A stretch of DNA of 64,000 nucleotides from Gnomoniopsis sp. IMI 355080. Taxonomy: Eukaryota; Ascomycota; Sordariomycetes; Diaporthales; Gnomoniaceae. Shown one piece after another: positions 42,649-54,605 of the stretch (the first letter of the stretch is position 1; each line of letters begins with the position of its first letter). The position numbers and the translations under genes are program-made. The notes beneath the pieces were generated by a model. That model searched no databases and was not told the origin of the DNA. It saw nothing but the letters and a program-made list of their open reading frames with translations. Where the stretch lies: contig JAPEVC010000090.1 of assembly GCA_027946555.1 (NCBI GenBank), positions 1 through 64,000 on the forward strand, in the 5' to 3' direction.

Positions 42649-45582
42649 ATAGCAGGATCCTCCCTGATGGCTTTGGATCTTAGTAATATATAAAGTAAGG
42701 AGGCATGCTTGCTGGTTGTGGACCCTTCTTTTCTACTGGATACCGCATGACGATTATTCTGTTCGTCAAGATTTGGGCTGTAGCAGTAGCTGTTGCCAAT
42801 TTTGGAAGCTAGAGGACTTGAACTACGACGTCGAAATTTCACGCAAGTCATGCAAAGTCTATGCTCAAGGTTTCGTTGACGCGAGCTTGGCCAACAGGTT
42901 CGTCCGGAGTCCGGGTCGCGATGCCACATTGCCATCTGCTCCGAGTCTGCAATGGAATTTGAAGTTTGTGTGTCTATGCTTTGCGTGAAGAGTCGACAAG
43001 TGCGAGACGTCTTCTTCTTGAGTGTATGCAATGTACACTTCTTGTTGTCCGGCAAATCTCGGGCAGTGAGCTGATGGCGGGAGGATTATATTTGTCCCAC
43101 GATAAGTACGACGAGTCTTCGCTCAGTCCTTGGAAGTTTTTCCAGAGGCGATCACTGAGGCCCACCCTCGGAAACCTTGATTCTTGTGAACCTTGATAGA
43201 GCACGAGCCATGATCGATAGTTGATTAGACGCGGCCCACGAGATGGAACCAGGCGTCAAACCAAGGTGACAATCGCAAAGCTTTTTTCCCCCTTGGTGTT
43301 TGAAACGAAACAAGTACGGAGTACACAGCCCAAGCCGGACCCCCAGCGATATGAAATGGTTATAAGACCATTCTGCAGCAAGTTTGTGCGACCAACTGTG
43401 CAGCCAATTGTGCACCTGGGTTGCCAATTCATAAAATCAAGGAGTTTGCACAGCCCTCTTGTGGCCGCGGGGAGGGCATGATCCTTTATTTTAACATTTT
43501 TTACTTTTAGGAGTAGCACGCATGAGTGTGGGACAAGATGCCCTCTATTCTACGGGCATTGACCCCTTTCTCCCACAGCCAGTAAATCGGCCAAGAGCCA
43601 AAATAATAATAATATTGAGAACCACGGACAATTCAATCAGCAAAGATGCTCTTGCCCCCGTTTGTCATGGATGTCCCATGTCTGAAATTGACTGAAACAT
43701 CGGTTATCTGGGACAGGCAGCAGCACCCGCTTTGCATGGTCTCTTTTTGCGAGTTCCGGGCTCGGCCTACGACTTGGGCGAGGAAGAGCCGAGGGGAGCG
43801 AAATAATAAATGTAAAGGGAGCATTTGCGATCTGGCTAGTGAGAATGTGTGTGTGTGTGTGTGTGTGTGTTGGGGGGTCGGGTGGGCTGTCCGGGGTCAG
43901 AGCATGAATGTCCAGCCGGCCAGCCAGACCGAACGAGACTAGAATGCACGGATCATGGGCTGTCCTTAGGGTGGGCTTGCATGAAGGATGTCTACTGGGA
44001 TGTGGTGAAGATGATGGGATGAGGCTTGTGTGCGTGGATCATGTGCTATCCTGGCTGCCGGGTTGGTCAGGAACACGAATGGGTGTTTCGAGTTGAGGTC
44101 CAAGAGGGCTTGCACGCTTGCCCGTCATGATGTCGTCGCCGTGTCGGTGGCAACTCGTATCGAATGCACACACGCATTTTCACGTGGATTGTACCTTGGG
44201 AAACATTACTGTGGGGATGGTCCGGTATCAACATCGTCACAGATGATATCGCCATCAGACGTAGGAGAAAGTCAGTTACCTACATAGTACTAAGTAGGTA
44301 GGTATGTAGGTATATACTGTCCCTAGCGTCAACGGCGAGTCTGTACCTACTGCCGAGCCGCCAAACCGCCACAGTCGCGTTGGAAGTGGGTTTCCGGCCA
44401 ATTTTGAACTTAATAAACTGGTCCGGATGGCCTGTGCTTGGCGAGTTTGGGAGTCAGTTCTTTTACCATAGCGGCCATAGCGGCGGCCATAGCAGCTGCA
44501 GAGCAGGTACTATAGAGTACTATGATGCATCTTGATATTCGCATCTGCTATGCTGTACTGCACGGTATAGTCCTACGCGGCATACCATCGTAGTAAGTAT
44601 TGCAAAAAGTTGGCCCACCATGTGGAAATGCAAAACGTAGGATTGCAGATCTTATCAGGCAGTACTTGGGCCAAACCTTGGTCATCATGCGATTGCCGCC
44701 GTCCGACGCATACCTACTATGTACCCTCCTACTACAATGTACTAAGTAGAAACACACTGCGATACTACATCATCTTGGGAAACAAATACTACAATGTACT
44801 GCATTTCCCACCAGGCTTTGTCCTCCCCCACAAATGCTCTCCTTTCATTACAATCGTTACACATCCATCCCCCAAAAGTCTGGTTCGTCTCCCGATTCTT
44901 AATTGACAGCTTCTCTCCGATTGGATACCTACACTCGCAGCTTGATCGAATTACTATGTATAGATTTTTGACAGGAGGCTCGGCGAGCTCGGTGTCGTCC
45001 AAGGTTGGGAAGTACTGGCCGGCCCGTTTACTCGGAGCAATAGGGGCCGCAGGGGGCTGTAGAGGGGCGGCAGGGTCCGGGGCTTGTGGGCTCAAGGTCT
45101 TGCAAGGGCCGGGCCAACAGAGTATCGTGAAGCTAACACGCCTCTGGAACCCCACCTGCCACTTGCTCTCCCAGCCCAGCACAAGAACAAGAGAAAGAAG
45201 CAAGGATCACCTCCCTCCGCCTACACACGCAGTAGATTGTCATGCTCCCACGACAAGGAAATCGTTGTACGGACTCCTCCATCATGGCGAGGTGCATTGC
45301 TAGTCTAAAGGCATCGCCCCTGCCACACACGCCGGTCTGCATCTGCATCCTCAACCACTCGATTTTCTTTCCCGCCTCTCATCATCGACTCTATCGTCGT
45401 CACCACGCTCGTTCTCCTCCCCATTCCCTTACTTACTTGCAATCGCCCCTCACAGCCGTCGCCGTCTTTCGTCCACTCGAGTTGTGACTTTGAGCATCAC
45501 ATATTATATACACCTGAGAATTTCTAATTGCCGTGCTATGCCTGTGTCTCACTCGTATGTATAAGGCGCCGTAGGGGAGAAA
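42649..45582. other. 2.9-kb intergenic region with simple repeats
   Basis: No supported gene. It contains a (TG)n run (43846-43870), GTAGGTAGGTATGTAGG words near 44297-44315, the word GCGGCCATA repeated near 44470, and ACTACAATGTACT twice (about 44732 and 44789). The last 600 bases are the upstream region of the DUF6536 gene. Confidence 0.5.
43846..43870 (+). repeat. TG dinucleotide microsatellite
   Basis: About 12 uninterrupted TG units in non-coding DNA, followed by a G run. Such arrays can form Z-DNA and vary in length. Confidence 0.95.
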
Positions 45583-48300
45583 ATGCCCCCCGAGAAAGAC
45601 CTCCTGTCGGTTCAGAAACATAGTGGTAGGGTGACTACAGTACAGAGGTACGACTCCAGCTTCCTGCCATGGCCGAATTGTTTGAATATAGAGCACTGAC
45701 CAAGCTCTCAGAGTGGAACCAATTTCTACCGGATCCTCAAGGCCGCCCACCTCTAAATCTTCGGCAGAAGGCGTCGTCCGGGCAGCAACATCAGCAGAAG
45801 CAGGTCATCTTACCGACGGAAGCTCTCAAGATCCACCACCCTCACGCCGTGGCCGTAAAGGCTTTACCGTGCACTGGCCTTTCCAGACCCAGAGCGTCGC
45901 TACTGACACGCTCTCTATCTTCACCAACAATGCGCCCGCACTCTTCCGCCGCGCCACCTGGAACCCACCCAAGCCCGACGACCTCGATTCCACCATAACC
46001 AGCCCGCGCGATAGCACGCTGATCCCGGACTATGTGGTGAATTTTATCCGTGGCGAGACTCCCGAGACGGTTGCGCGGCGGAAGCAAAATGGCGGCGCAA
46101 AGGGCTTACGCACCGTCGACATCACGCACCAGCATCGTCCGCAGAGATCGCACATGGCCCTGCTGGAGGGCGCGAGCGGCGCAGGATATTCGCGGCAGCA
46201 TGATGACGGGTATATGCATTCGCACTCCTCGGCCACGAGCACCACGACCGAGCTGCAGCAGATCTTGCCCGGCAACGAGAAGCCGGGCAATGGGTGGAGG
46301 TCGCTCACGAGCGGTTGGAAAAGCGGCGTGATGTTGAACTTGGCGCTGATTCTCGTGATTCTCATCACTGGATTCGTCTGCTTGGTTGTTGCAGAAACGA
46401 AAATTGGATTAACACTCGGATATATGGATCTTTTTACTGGATCCTGCTCCAAGGCTAGGAATATCGATTGGGGGCTACATGCGCTGATTAACGTGTTGGT
46501 CGTGGTCCTGATCGTGGGCGCCAATTACGTCTTCCAGGTCTTGAGCAGCCCGAAACGATCCGAGATATCGGCCGCGCATGAGAGTCAGAAGTGGCTAGAG
46601 ATCGGGGTGCCATCAATGCGGAATTTTAGACATACTGGGAGAGGGAGGGCCGTTTTGGCGATCGTTCTCCTGGCCGTGGCTGTTGCCACCCAAGTAATGT
46701 GCGTATCATTGAAATCCACCACAACCCTTTCACAATCGGCGGTTTGGTCACTAATATTTTGCTCAGATATAATTCCATAATCTTCATCAGTGAGACCGGA
46801 TTCGACTACCATCTCATCGCCGTCACATCCTCCTTCGTCACCGGCTCGGACTTCAGCATTTCCAACGTGAACAACAATGCCGGTTTGACGCGCAACGAAT
46901 TGCTTGATCTTCAAGACCTCGCCGACCAAAACGAGCTCACCAAACTTTCCGTTCCAGCCTGCGTCAGCGCATTTAGCGCCACTTTCAATGATGAATTCCA
47001 GAACATCCTCTTCGTACTCGAGTCTGGATCCTCCTCGGATAATTCTCTTATCGCCACCTTCAGCGCTGGCCTGAACGCCTCTTCCATGGCCGATTTCTCC
47101 ACTCAGACTACTGCCACGTCTACGCAAATTCTTGTTGACGGCTCCCCCGTGAGCTCGTGTCTTGCACAAGCCGCTCTGCCTAGCAACAGTTCTTGTACCG
47201 TCAATCTCAACGGCACACTCTTCATCATCGTTCTTGCCCTCAATATCCTGTCTCTTCTCGTCACCGCCTGCGTCCTCTTCATCCCGCGTTTCGCCCCGCT
47301 GGTCACCCTTGGGGACGCCATCGCCTCTTTCCTCCGTGGCCCGGATCCAGCCACCCGCTCCAACCCTCTCCTCACCAAAGCGAATCTCACTACGGGTCTT
47401 GGTGGCTGGGGCTTTACTGAGGGCAAATATTGGGCACCGACGCAGTCACCCCGCTACTTCCGGACCGCTTCGCGAGCTCAGTGGCTCACCGCGGCCTTCT
47501 GGTTCTTCGCGACCGTCGCACCGGCCATCGGCGCGCTCATTGTCACGCTCGCATCGCAAGTCATCGATCCGCCGGTATTAACAGCGTTTGGAGCCGCAAG
47601 TGCTCATACGACGTACGTGGTGCCGACGGAGACGCCCGTAGCGGCGCTGAGCGTGGTAGTGGCCATCCCGCAGGTGTTATTAGCGGGGCTGTATTTCAGC
47701 GTGAACGGCCTACTAACAGCATTTTCCCTTACACGCGAGAGCGCACGCTACGCGGTCTCACCGAAAGGAACTACATGGTGGCCGCTGCGTGTCAGCGCGG
47801 ACCCAGTGGGACACCAGACCACGTCGTTATTTTTGACATTGCCACGGCCGGTGAGCTGGGCGCTGGCGGTGTGGTTTTCGGCGATGGGATTTGTGTTAAG
47901 TCAAGCGTTCTTTGTGGTGGCGCTCACGTCGGCGTCGGAGCCAAGTATGTCTGTGCTTGGGGTTGGATTGAGTGGACTGGCGCTGATGGTGCTGCTCGTC
48001 ATGCTAGTGGTGTTGGCGGCTGTGGTGGCGGGTCTGAGTCTGCTAAAGGTGCGCAGTGTCGCGATGGCAGATGGAAGGGCCTTGGGCAACCCGTTGGCAT
48101 TCGAGGGCGGGAGTTGTAGCGCCGCGCTGAGTGCGCGTTGTCATCGTGTGCCAGAGGAGGCGGAAGTATGGTGGGGCAAGGTGGCTTGGGGAGCGGTGGA
48201 GACGGGTCAAGGGGCGGGCGAGAGCCAAAGCGTGGTTCGTCATCTCACCTATTCGACGAAAGAGGTGAGAGAGCTGGATGGGGGCCATCAATATGTGTAG
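45583..48300 (+). CDS. DUF6536-type multi-spanning membrane protein
   Basis: 861 residues in three exons: 45583-45647, 45712-46698, 46767-48300. The large second-exon frame lacks an ATG and is closed upstream by TAG. An intron with GTACGA donor, ACTGAC branch and CTCTCAG acceptor (45648-45711) links it to a first exon starting MPPEKDLLSVQKHSG. The second intron (68 nt, donor GTGCGT) joins ATQVI to YNSIIFISETG. About 180 polar cytoplasmic residues precede the first helix (VMLNLALILVILITGFVCLVV). Then come the family marks: HALINVLVVVLIVGANYVFQVLSSP, KWLEIGVPSMRN, a glycosylatable outer loop, and at least six C-terminal helices. It is a fungal plasma- or endomembrane protein of unknown function. 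Confidence 0.85.
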
Positions 48301-48819
48301 ATGATGGCATATGGGAGAAAAAGGTGGCTAGGCATTTTTGGAGGCATTTGATGTGTGATACCCTAGGAGGGATCTTTGATATCCCCCCATTTTCTTCTCT
48401 GGAACATTTATTTCCTTTCATCATGGATCGATATTTCGGGTAAGGCCCAATATTTGCATTACCATCATTGGCATGGACGCTGGACGCGGATGGCACTGGG
48501 TCTTTGGGAGTTGGTGGACATTATGGTCACGGAAACGGGATGATACCAGCTGGAACTAGGATGTAGGGCGATGCTCAATAAAAGAAGGAGCACACGGTGT
48601 GTGTTGAAAAAGATGATGTTCCGTGAATGTCTCCGCTCGATGTTCGTGTGACTGTCATTCTGCTAGATCCCAATAAGCCCTAGTCTGAGGCAAGCGAGTC
48701 TCCAGGCGTATACACGTGTAGAGGAGCAAACGCGCTTTCGTACTGAATTACTTACTTCTCAAGGTTGCATGGCTTTGGTCCTTTCTTGTCAACAAGTGGC
48801 TGGCAGTCTACCTATTTGC

Positions 48820-48833
48820 GGGGGGGGGGGGGG
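48820..48833 (+). repeat. G14 homopolymer
   Basis: Fourteen consecutive G in non-coding sequence. Its true length may differ from that shown because such runs are often misread. Confidence 0.9.
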
Positions 48834-49710
48834 AAACATGGTAGGACCCTTCCGAGGTTACAACATGTATGTGCTGGCGGTGAGGAGTGAGACGTATAGC
48901 TAGTGGTTCTTCAAAAGCAGCACCTACAGACAATTCAACAAAGCTGTGGAAGTTCAGCTTACTATAAGTTAAGTGGTAAAAACGTCGTCGAGGTCAGGAC
49001 CGTGCCCTGGAGTTATGGGGTAAATGTGAAATGACATGTCAACGAGTCTCCAGATCTTTCCCGTCTTTTGATCGGCATTCTCCATTCCCCTAACTACCTA
49101 ATCGACAGCTGATTGATCGCCTGGGCGCTTGGGGCGGATGTCCGCAGTTTGACCTTGCCAAATTAGGGCAGCCGTTGAGCGTAGACTGACTGCCGTGATA
49201 GGGAATTGGAAATCTAGGTACCTGGTCGAGATAACGGAAACAAGTTGCATGGGGATTGGAAGCTGAGGCTGGTTTGATTTGGTGGGATCTGCCATATCTT
49301 AATAAGTGAAGTCGGAGTTGATTACAGAGACAGCCATTCCTTGCTGCCATGGACATGTGAGAACCGACGATGATGGCGGATGAGCGGTGGGGGCAGTTTT
49401 AGCTTCATGGAGCAAATGCCCCGTGCACGCGGCAGCTTTTCCTTGAAACAAATCCTGGAAGTGGCAGAGTGGGAGAGTGGGCAGGAAGGTCGGGGCAAAA
49501 GCGGGCAAGCGGGCCTGGCGGGCAAGCTGGCCAAGCTGGGGTAAGGTAAAGAAAAAAGAGAGCTGGGGGTTGCTTTTGGCGACCTTGGAACCTTGCTTGT
49601 TCTTGGCCCGCCACCGCGGCATCCTCACTCTCACTAGTATTACAGGCCCAGTAAACTGCAGCCTGCTGCTGCTGCAGCTCATGAAACCTGCCACCTCTTT
49701 CCACTACCAA

Positions 49711-49745
49711 CACCGCACCGCACCGCACCACACCACACCACACCA
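49711..49745 (+). repeat. CACCG/CACCA pentamer repeat
   Basis: Three CACCG units followed by four CACCA units, about 90 bases upstream of the ATG at 49838, so in the promoter or 5' leader of the four-helix membrane protein gene. Confidence 0.9.
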
Positions 49746-49837
49746 TCCCACACCCTACAATCACCGTATATGTGCTGGAGCGACTGGCTACGACGGAGGC
49801 ATCGCAGCTTGAAATACTGCACCGATTGGTTCGCATC

Positions 49838-50978
49838 ATGACGCGATTATCTGTATATGGCGGCGCGCTCGCTGTCTTCATTGTTGGTATGTTTTTCCCA
49901 AGATTCCAAGATATGGGGAAGGGAGGTGGAGGCGGGCAGGCACTCCTCGTTCTCAAGTGGCGTCATCGTCGAACTCGGCACCCAGAAGCTCAACTTCCTT
50001 CGCTCCCGCCACCCGCCGCAGTCGATCACCACCGCGAGTCAAGAGAACATCTAGACGTCCCACAAGCGACCCTCGATCCCATGGGGGAAATGCATTGTGT
50101 TTCTGCCGGCGGTAGTCTCGCGCAAACTCGTGTGTTGACTGATTGTGCGGCATGGGCATGGGCGGGCATTCAACACCACGCGCCGAAAAACATTGTGTAT
50201 CGCTGCTAACATGGAACCTACTTTTTTTTCTTTCTTCTATAGCATCCGCAATGACCCTCGCCGCCATCCTCGTCCCTCACTGGGTGAGCATGGACGTCGC
50301 CGTCCACGGCAGCGACAAGATCTACTCGCAGCACCTGGGCCTGCACCACTACTGCAACACCGCCCTGCCCGGTAAACCTTGCCGGACCTTCCCCGACACC
50401 GAACTCGACTGCTCGCCCAACGACAAGTACTTTTGCTCCATGTGGAGGACGAGCGGCTTCCTCATGAGCTTTGCCACCGTCGCGGAGCTGGCGACGCTCG
50501 TGGGCTTCGTGGTGACCATTGGCGGCGGCCAGGTCAAGCGCGAGTACGGCTGGAAGGTATTGAGTGGACTGCTGGCCACCGTCGCTGTTGTACAATTTGC
50601 TGCTCTAGGCCTTGTGGTAGGTTTCCGGGCGTTTTCTTTTGTTTCTGCTCCTATATATGTGTTCCTGGAACCTGCATTGGCGAGGTGGTTGTGGCACGCC
50701 TGTTCCCCCTTCCCGGTGATGGCACAACTCCCGACGTTCAGGCGCAAAATAATCTGGCTGGCACAGTGTCTTACTTCTTTTCCCATGTACAGTCCTATCT
50801 TTTCGAAAACGACGACTTCTTTGCTGTGCCTGATTGGAGACTCGATACTTCGTGGATCCTTTGCACTGTTAGTGCAAGCGTCTCTGCGCTTCTCGTTGGT
50901 GGCCTGGCATTATCGGCGTATTACTTGCCTCCAGAAGACGACGGCTACGACTTCCTCGAGGATCCCCTCGACGTTTGA
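49838..50978 (+). CDS. Four-helix (claudin/SUR7-like) membrane protein
   Basis: 202 residues in three exons: 49838-49886, 50243-50616 and 50793-50978. The introns are long for this window (356 and 176 nt). The small first exon (MTRLSVYGGALAVFIV) joins ASAMTLAAILVPHWVS across TTCTATAG. Helix 1 is followed by an outer loop with HLGLHHYCN, C-x-T-F-P, LDCS and FCSMWRTSGFLMSF, then helices near VAELATLVGFVVTIGG and VLSGLLATVAVVQFAALGLV. Exon 3 gives SYLFENDDFF, DTSWILCTVSASVSALLVGG and an acidic tail. Four helices and a Cys-bearing first loop resemble the claudin/PMP22/SUR7 group, conserved but uncharacterised in fungi. Plasma-membrane location is inferred. Confidence 0.85.
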
Positions 50979-52197
50979 TCTTGGTTGATCACAGCATGCG
51001 AGCGAAGCGACTTTCGTCACCACCATCCAATCCAGTCCTACTTATTTATCTCTTGCCGGCGATATCGGTCTTTTTTCTTTCTTTTGCGACAATAGATATA
51101 CACGGGGCGTTTTCAGGGCATACAGGACATTGGCATCTTCTTGCTTCACATATGCCGCTTTTACATATTTGATACCTATTGGGCGATCAATTCAGTGGGT
51201 GGTTGGAGGGTGAAAGGAGGACCAGATAACAGGGTATGGGGCTTTCGTTCCGGAGCATATTTGGTCCCATTCAGCAGCAACGGCTGAGCAGGGGAAGTAC
51301 TTACGCAGAAAGGCAAGGCTTGCCCCGAGGCTTGAGTTTTGATGAGCATCGTACAGCCTGCAGGCAACGGATACCTCAGAGTGCGTGTGTGTTTGTGTAT
51401 TTGTGTGTGAACACTGATTAGGCTTTTTGTTAACTACCGGTACTGGACCAATCAGGGCTAGACAGAAAAATATGTTTTATTTTGGAAGAAGCATTGCGTT
51501 GAGAGGTAGCAGCAAGGTGGCTGGGTCATTGGATAGGCAACAGCTTGGTCCCTGCGAGTCCAAGCAGTGATGAGCCAGTGATGATCTACACGAAGGTATA
51601 CCTCACAGCCACTTAAAGTTCACAGCCCTCTAAAGCAGATCGAAGTGGTTAAGTGTCTCCACGGCACCGATTTGTGGTATGATGCTGATCGTTTTAACTG
51701 TTTGGACACTCGAGAGCCACGAAATGTTCTTGCTTCTTATTATCAACCGCATTGCTTCCCGTGAGTCTTTTGACTTCAACAATTGTGACTTAGCCAGGAA
51801 CCTCCAGACTCAAGTGGTCATCGTCCCGTTACCAGGTATACACCGTGGCCTGCGCAGCACCAGCCCTTGATAAAAGACTCCGATAGTTGTGTAGAGCTTC
51901 CAGCCGTTCGGCGGCGCGATCCTCAACAAGATGATGCCACCGAATCTCCCATTTTGGAGGGTCTCTCTTATTTAACACACAATGTGCCGATTTGTTGGCT
52001 ATTGTGCCACTCTTCAATCTTCTCGTGGGTCTGGTGGCTTTTCCCGTGTCCAGACTGTGATACAAATTCTAAGGATGGCAACGAACTATTAGCATCGTCT
52101 CTCGCAAAAGTGGGAAGGGCTGGCAGAACAAATCAGGCTGGGCTTTTTGGGGGCCTTGTGTTGGAAGAAGGAGAAAGGAAATTCTGAGCTGTCCCCC
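50979..52197. other. Intergenic, nothing recognised
   Basis: 1.2 kb between convergent genes. A loose GTGT-rich stretch lies near 51380-51412. Frames are short and lack domains. Confidence 0.5.
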
Positions 52198-52755
52198 TCA
52201 CCGTGTCAGGTTCTCGCAACACACGTCGCATGTCATCGACCACCGCTGACATATCTTATAAAGACACATGTCGCAACATCGATCGCAACACCGGTCACAG
52301 CACCTGTCACAACATCGATCGCAGCATCTATCGCAACACCTGTCGCACATCCTATCGCAACACCTGTCGCACATCCTATCACAACATCGATCGCACATGC
52401 GGTCGCAGCACCGGTCGAAGCAGCACCAGCTCTCAAAAAAGTCTGACCACGCGCCGGCCCACGTTTTGGCCGGGGCCCCATCATCATCATCCCGGGAGGC
52501 CGCGCGTGGCTGCTGTCTCTTCCACCTCGCCGCCGCGGCGGTCTGGGTGTTGGAACTTCTTGTCCTCAGGAGAAGGGCCTCGTTGTCGTAAGCTGGGAAG
52601 TTACTGCTGTCGTGGAGAGTGGGCGAGCGTGGGACATGGTCGCTGGACATGGGAGGCTGTGGTTGGGGTGGGTTAGTGGTGAGTCTGTGCAATTCGATCG
52701 CGACCTCAGGCCTGTCTCTGCCATTTGGAGAGGTGAAGGTTGGTGGACTCGTCAT
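52198..52755 (-). CDS. Small protein with a CCDR cysteine-repeat tail
   Basis: 185 residues from the ATG at 52755 (MTSPPTFTSPNG); five more codons upstream are open only from a TTG. The first 100 residues are polar, Pro/Ser-rich and then basic with a DDDDG patch. A short Trp-rich bridge (TWAGAWSDFFESWCCFD) leads to a tail in which Cys-Cys-Asp-Arg and Arg-Met-Cys-Asp units alternate about 13 times. It ends with RWSMTCDVCCENLTR. More than 25 Cys lie in about 65 residues. The tail is encoded by a 12-bp minisatellite, open in all frames there, so coding status rests on the N-terminal part. Possibilities include metal binding (metallothionein-like), a palmitoylated cytoplasmic tail, or a non-coding locus. 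No signal peptide is seen. Confidence 0.5.
   Translation of the reverse strand: MTSPPTFTSPNGRDRPEVAIELHRLTTNPPQPQPPMSSDHVPRSPTLHDSSNFPAYDNEALLLRTRSSNTQTAAAARWKRQQPRAASRDDDDGAPAKTWAGAWSDFFESWCCFDRCCDRMCDRCCDRMCDRCCDRMCDRCCDRCCDRCCDRCCDRCCDRCCDMCLYKICQRWSMTCDVCCENLTR
52268..52436 (+). repeat. 12-bp minisatellite, about 14 copies
   Basis: Tandem 12-base units with consensus near TCGCAACACCTG. They alternate with TCGCACATCCTA variants and with units ending in ATCGA or ACCGG. Because 12 is a multiple of three, copy-number changes keep every frame. On the minus strand each unit reads R-C-C-D or R-M-C-D. Confidence 0.92.
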
Positions 52756-52796
52756 CGGGGATGTTTTCAAATGATTTGTTCAATGGCAATTTCTGA

Positions 52797-52827
<31 letters not shown>

Positions 52828-54605
52828 GGGTTATCTGAATCATAACCTTTGTGCCGTTGAGTCGAGCGTTCGAGACGTTTGTATGGTGGGTCGTATATAA
52901 AGATCAACCTCGGGAGCAATGCCGACGTTGTCACGACTTCCTGCCTCCTTGTATGTTGGCGAAGAGCCGAAAAGGGCGAAATAGGGCGCAGATTGCTCTC
53001 TTCAATTTGTGACCACCATTTTAGAACCGCGCTGGGAGCTATAGAGATATGTAACTTCGCACAGGCAATGGGAGTGCCTATATGTGACAGCTGCCCTTGA
53101 CAATATGTGAGCTACCTATGGTGGCTTGCTGTTATATTTGAACCATCCGAGAGATCAATCCCATCATGCCTCTCTATTCTCGGTCAGCTATTATAGGATT
53201 AGTTTTGGTCTCAAAGAGACAAACTGCACGAATTATCCTGCTTGATTCTTGGCCGAATCCCTTTCGTTACCCCCCTGCGAAGATCTTACACAAAAACACC
53301 CACGCATCGCTGTGGAATAGTATGGGATTATCAGCTCATCCAAATGTTTCCAGGTATACCTGAGTCATTGAGCTCAATGCCAAAACAGCTTGTGCTGGAA
53401 ATAGCGCGCGCCACGTTCGGTCAATATTTCGAAACATATGCTGGCATGTTTGAACAAATGACAGCATCAGACGATGCAATACAGACCGGCTTGTGGGCGC
53501 GGGGAGGGGGAATTGAAGATCTCGTATTCTTTACCTTATCGCAATAGTAATCAGGCTCAAGAAAGTCCAGGCATATTCATCAAAATAGATGGTGGCCATC
53601 GATTCTACCAGGCTTGAAATTAAGTATACATCTTGGTTCCTGGCTTGAGTTGGTACGCCTCGCTTGTCTGCGAGCACGAGGGCAATCAACCTTGCCTATC
53701 TAGGTAGGTACCGATAAGTTCATACGCATCCAGATTAGGAGACTTTTTTTTCTGTCCTTTCCTCCCTTTTGGAGAGTCTCCCATGTCTCCCGTCATGGCA
53801 CTGGTATTGAGATAAAATATAGATGGATGCTTTTCCTTCGTACTTATAGGACAAAACTGCGGCCCAAAATTGCTGCCTGGAACAACGCAAGTTTGTCCAT
53901 GATCAACAAGAATTTGGCCCACCTAGCCAAATCAAAGGAGCTCTTTAAACAGATAAGGCCTTTCCTCTGTAACATCTACAGAAAGCTCTTGAGAGGGTGG
54001 CAGCCCTGGAGGGATGTGAACGATACTATGTGGAATTATCCTTAATTCGAGATTGCTTTTGATATTAGACGACACTTACTGTATGGACCGACCGTCATTC
54101 TCTATTTTTCCATAGTATAGTGACCTCTCGAGAATTTTGTTTTTAAACAAAATTGCTACACTCTAAATCCGCTCAACTTCAGTAAAGGACAAAGAGTTGG
54201 TTCATAGCATGGGAAGCGAGCGCCTTTAGAACCCGGTCCCTTCTCACTGCCGATTTGAATAGTGCGATGGCAACCTAACGCATGTCTCTCGCCTTCTTTG
54301 GGTAAAATACGAAGATGGTGCGGTAACTGCGTCCTAGGCACCTGGCAAACAAGGTATCATCACGTCAAGTCCAAACGCAAGTACGACCCGCCATGTTATT
54401 CTCAATACAAGCAGATCTCTGACGCGCCCTCGATGCTGGCGTCTCCTCGACTTAGACAACGCCTTTGCCCCAGGGTCCACAAACAGTCATTGATATCAGC
54501 CCAACTGCACACGCATCACAGACCATCATTTCCAGTATCTCGCAATTTTTCTTAAACTATTCAATTTTTCTGCCCCGATCGTGCACTGTCCTCTAATCCT
54601 TCAAG
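52756..54605. other. Intergenic with a CT microsatellite
   Basis: 1.85 kb. Contains the CT run at 52800-52827 close to the start of the CCDR gene, and a TAGGTAGGTACC word near 53702. No other gene is supported. The last 60 bases before 54606 are the leader of the Cys-rich gene. Confidence 0.5.
52800..52827 (+). repeat. CT dinucleotide microsatellite (14 units)
   Basis: Fourteen uninterrupted CT units, 45 bases upstream of the CCDR gene's ATG. On the transcribed side this is a GA run in the promoter or leader, a common place for such tracts. Confidence 0.95.

Larger units (their letters stand above)
48301..49837. other. Intergenic with a G14 run and a CACCR repeat
   Basis: 1.5 kb without a supported gene. 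Contains a G14 homopolymer (48820-48833) and, shortly before the next gene, the pentamer repeat at 49711-49745. Short frames on both strands look like chance. Confidence 0.5.

Noticed and set aside
45669..45998. 109-codon frame from the ATG at 45669
   Set aside because: It is out of frame with the DUF6536 protein and has no family features; its ATG lies inside the inferred first intron.
52268..52436. CRISPR-like array
   Set aside because: The units are directly tandem 12-mers without spacers, in a eukaryotic genome, so this is a minisatellite.
52203..52676. Plus-strand frames through the minisatellite (SQH and TPVA-type repeats)
   Set aside because: All frames are open across a 12-bp repeat. 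These lack a plausible non-repetitive partner domain, unlike the minus-strand frame.
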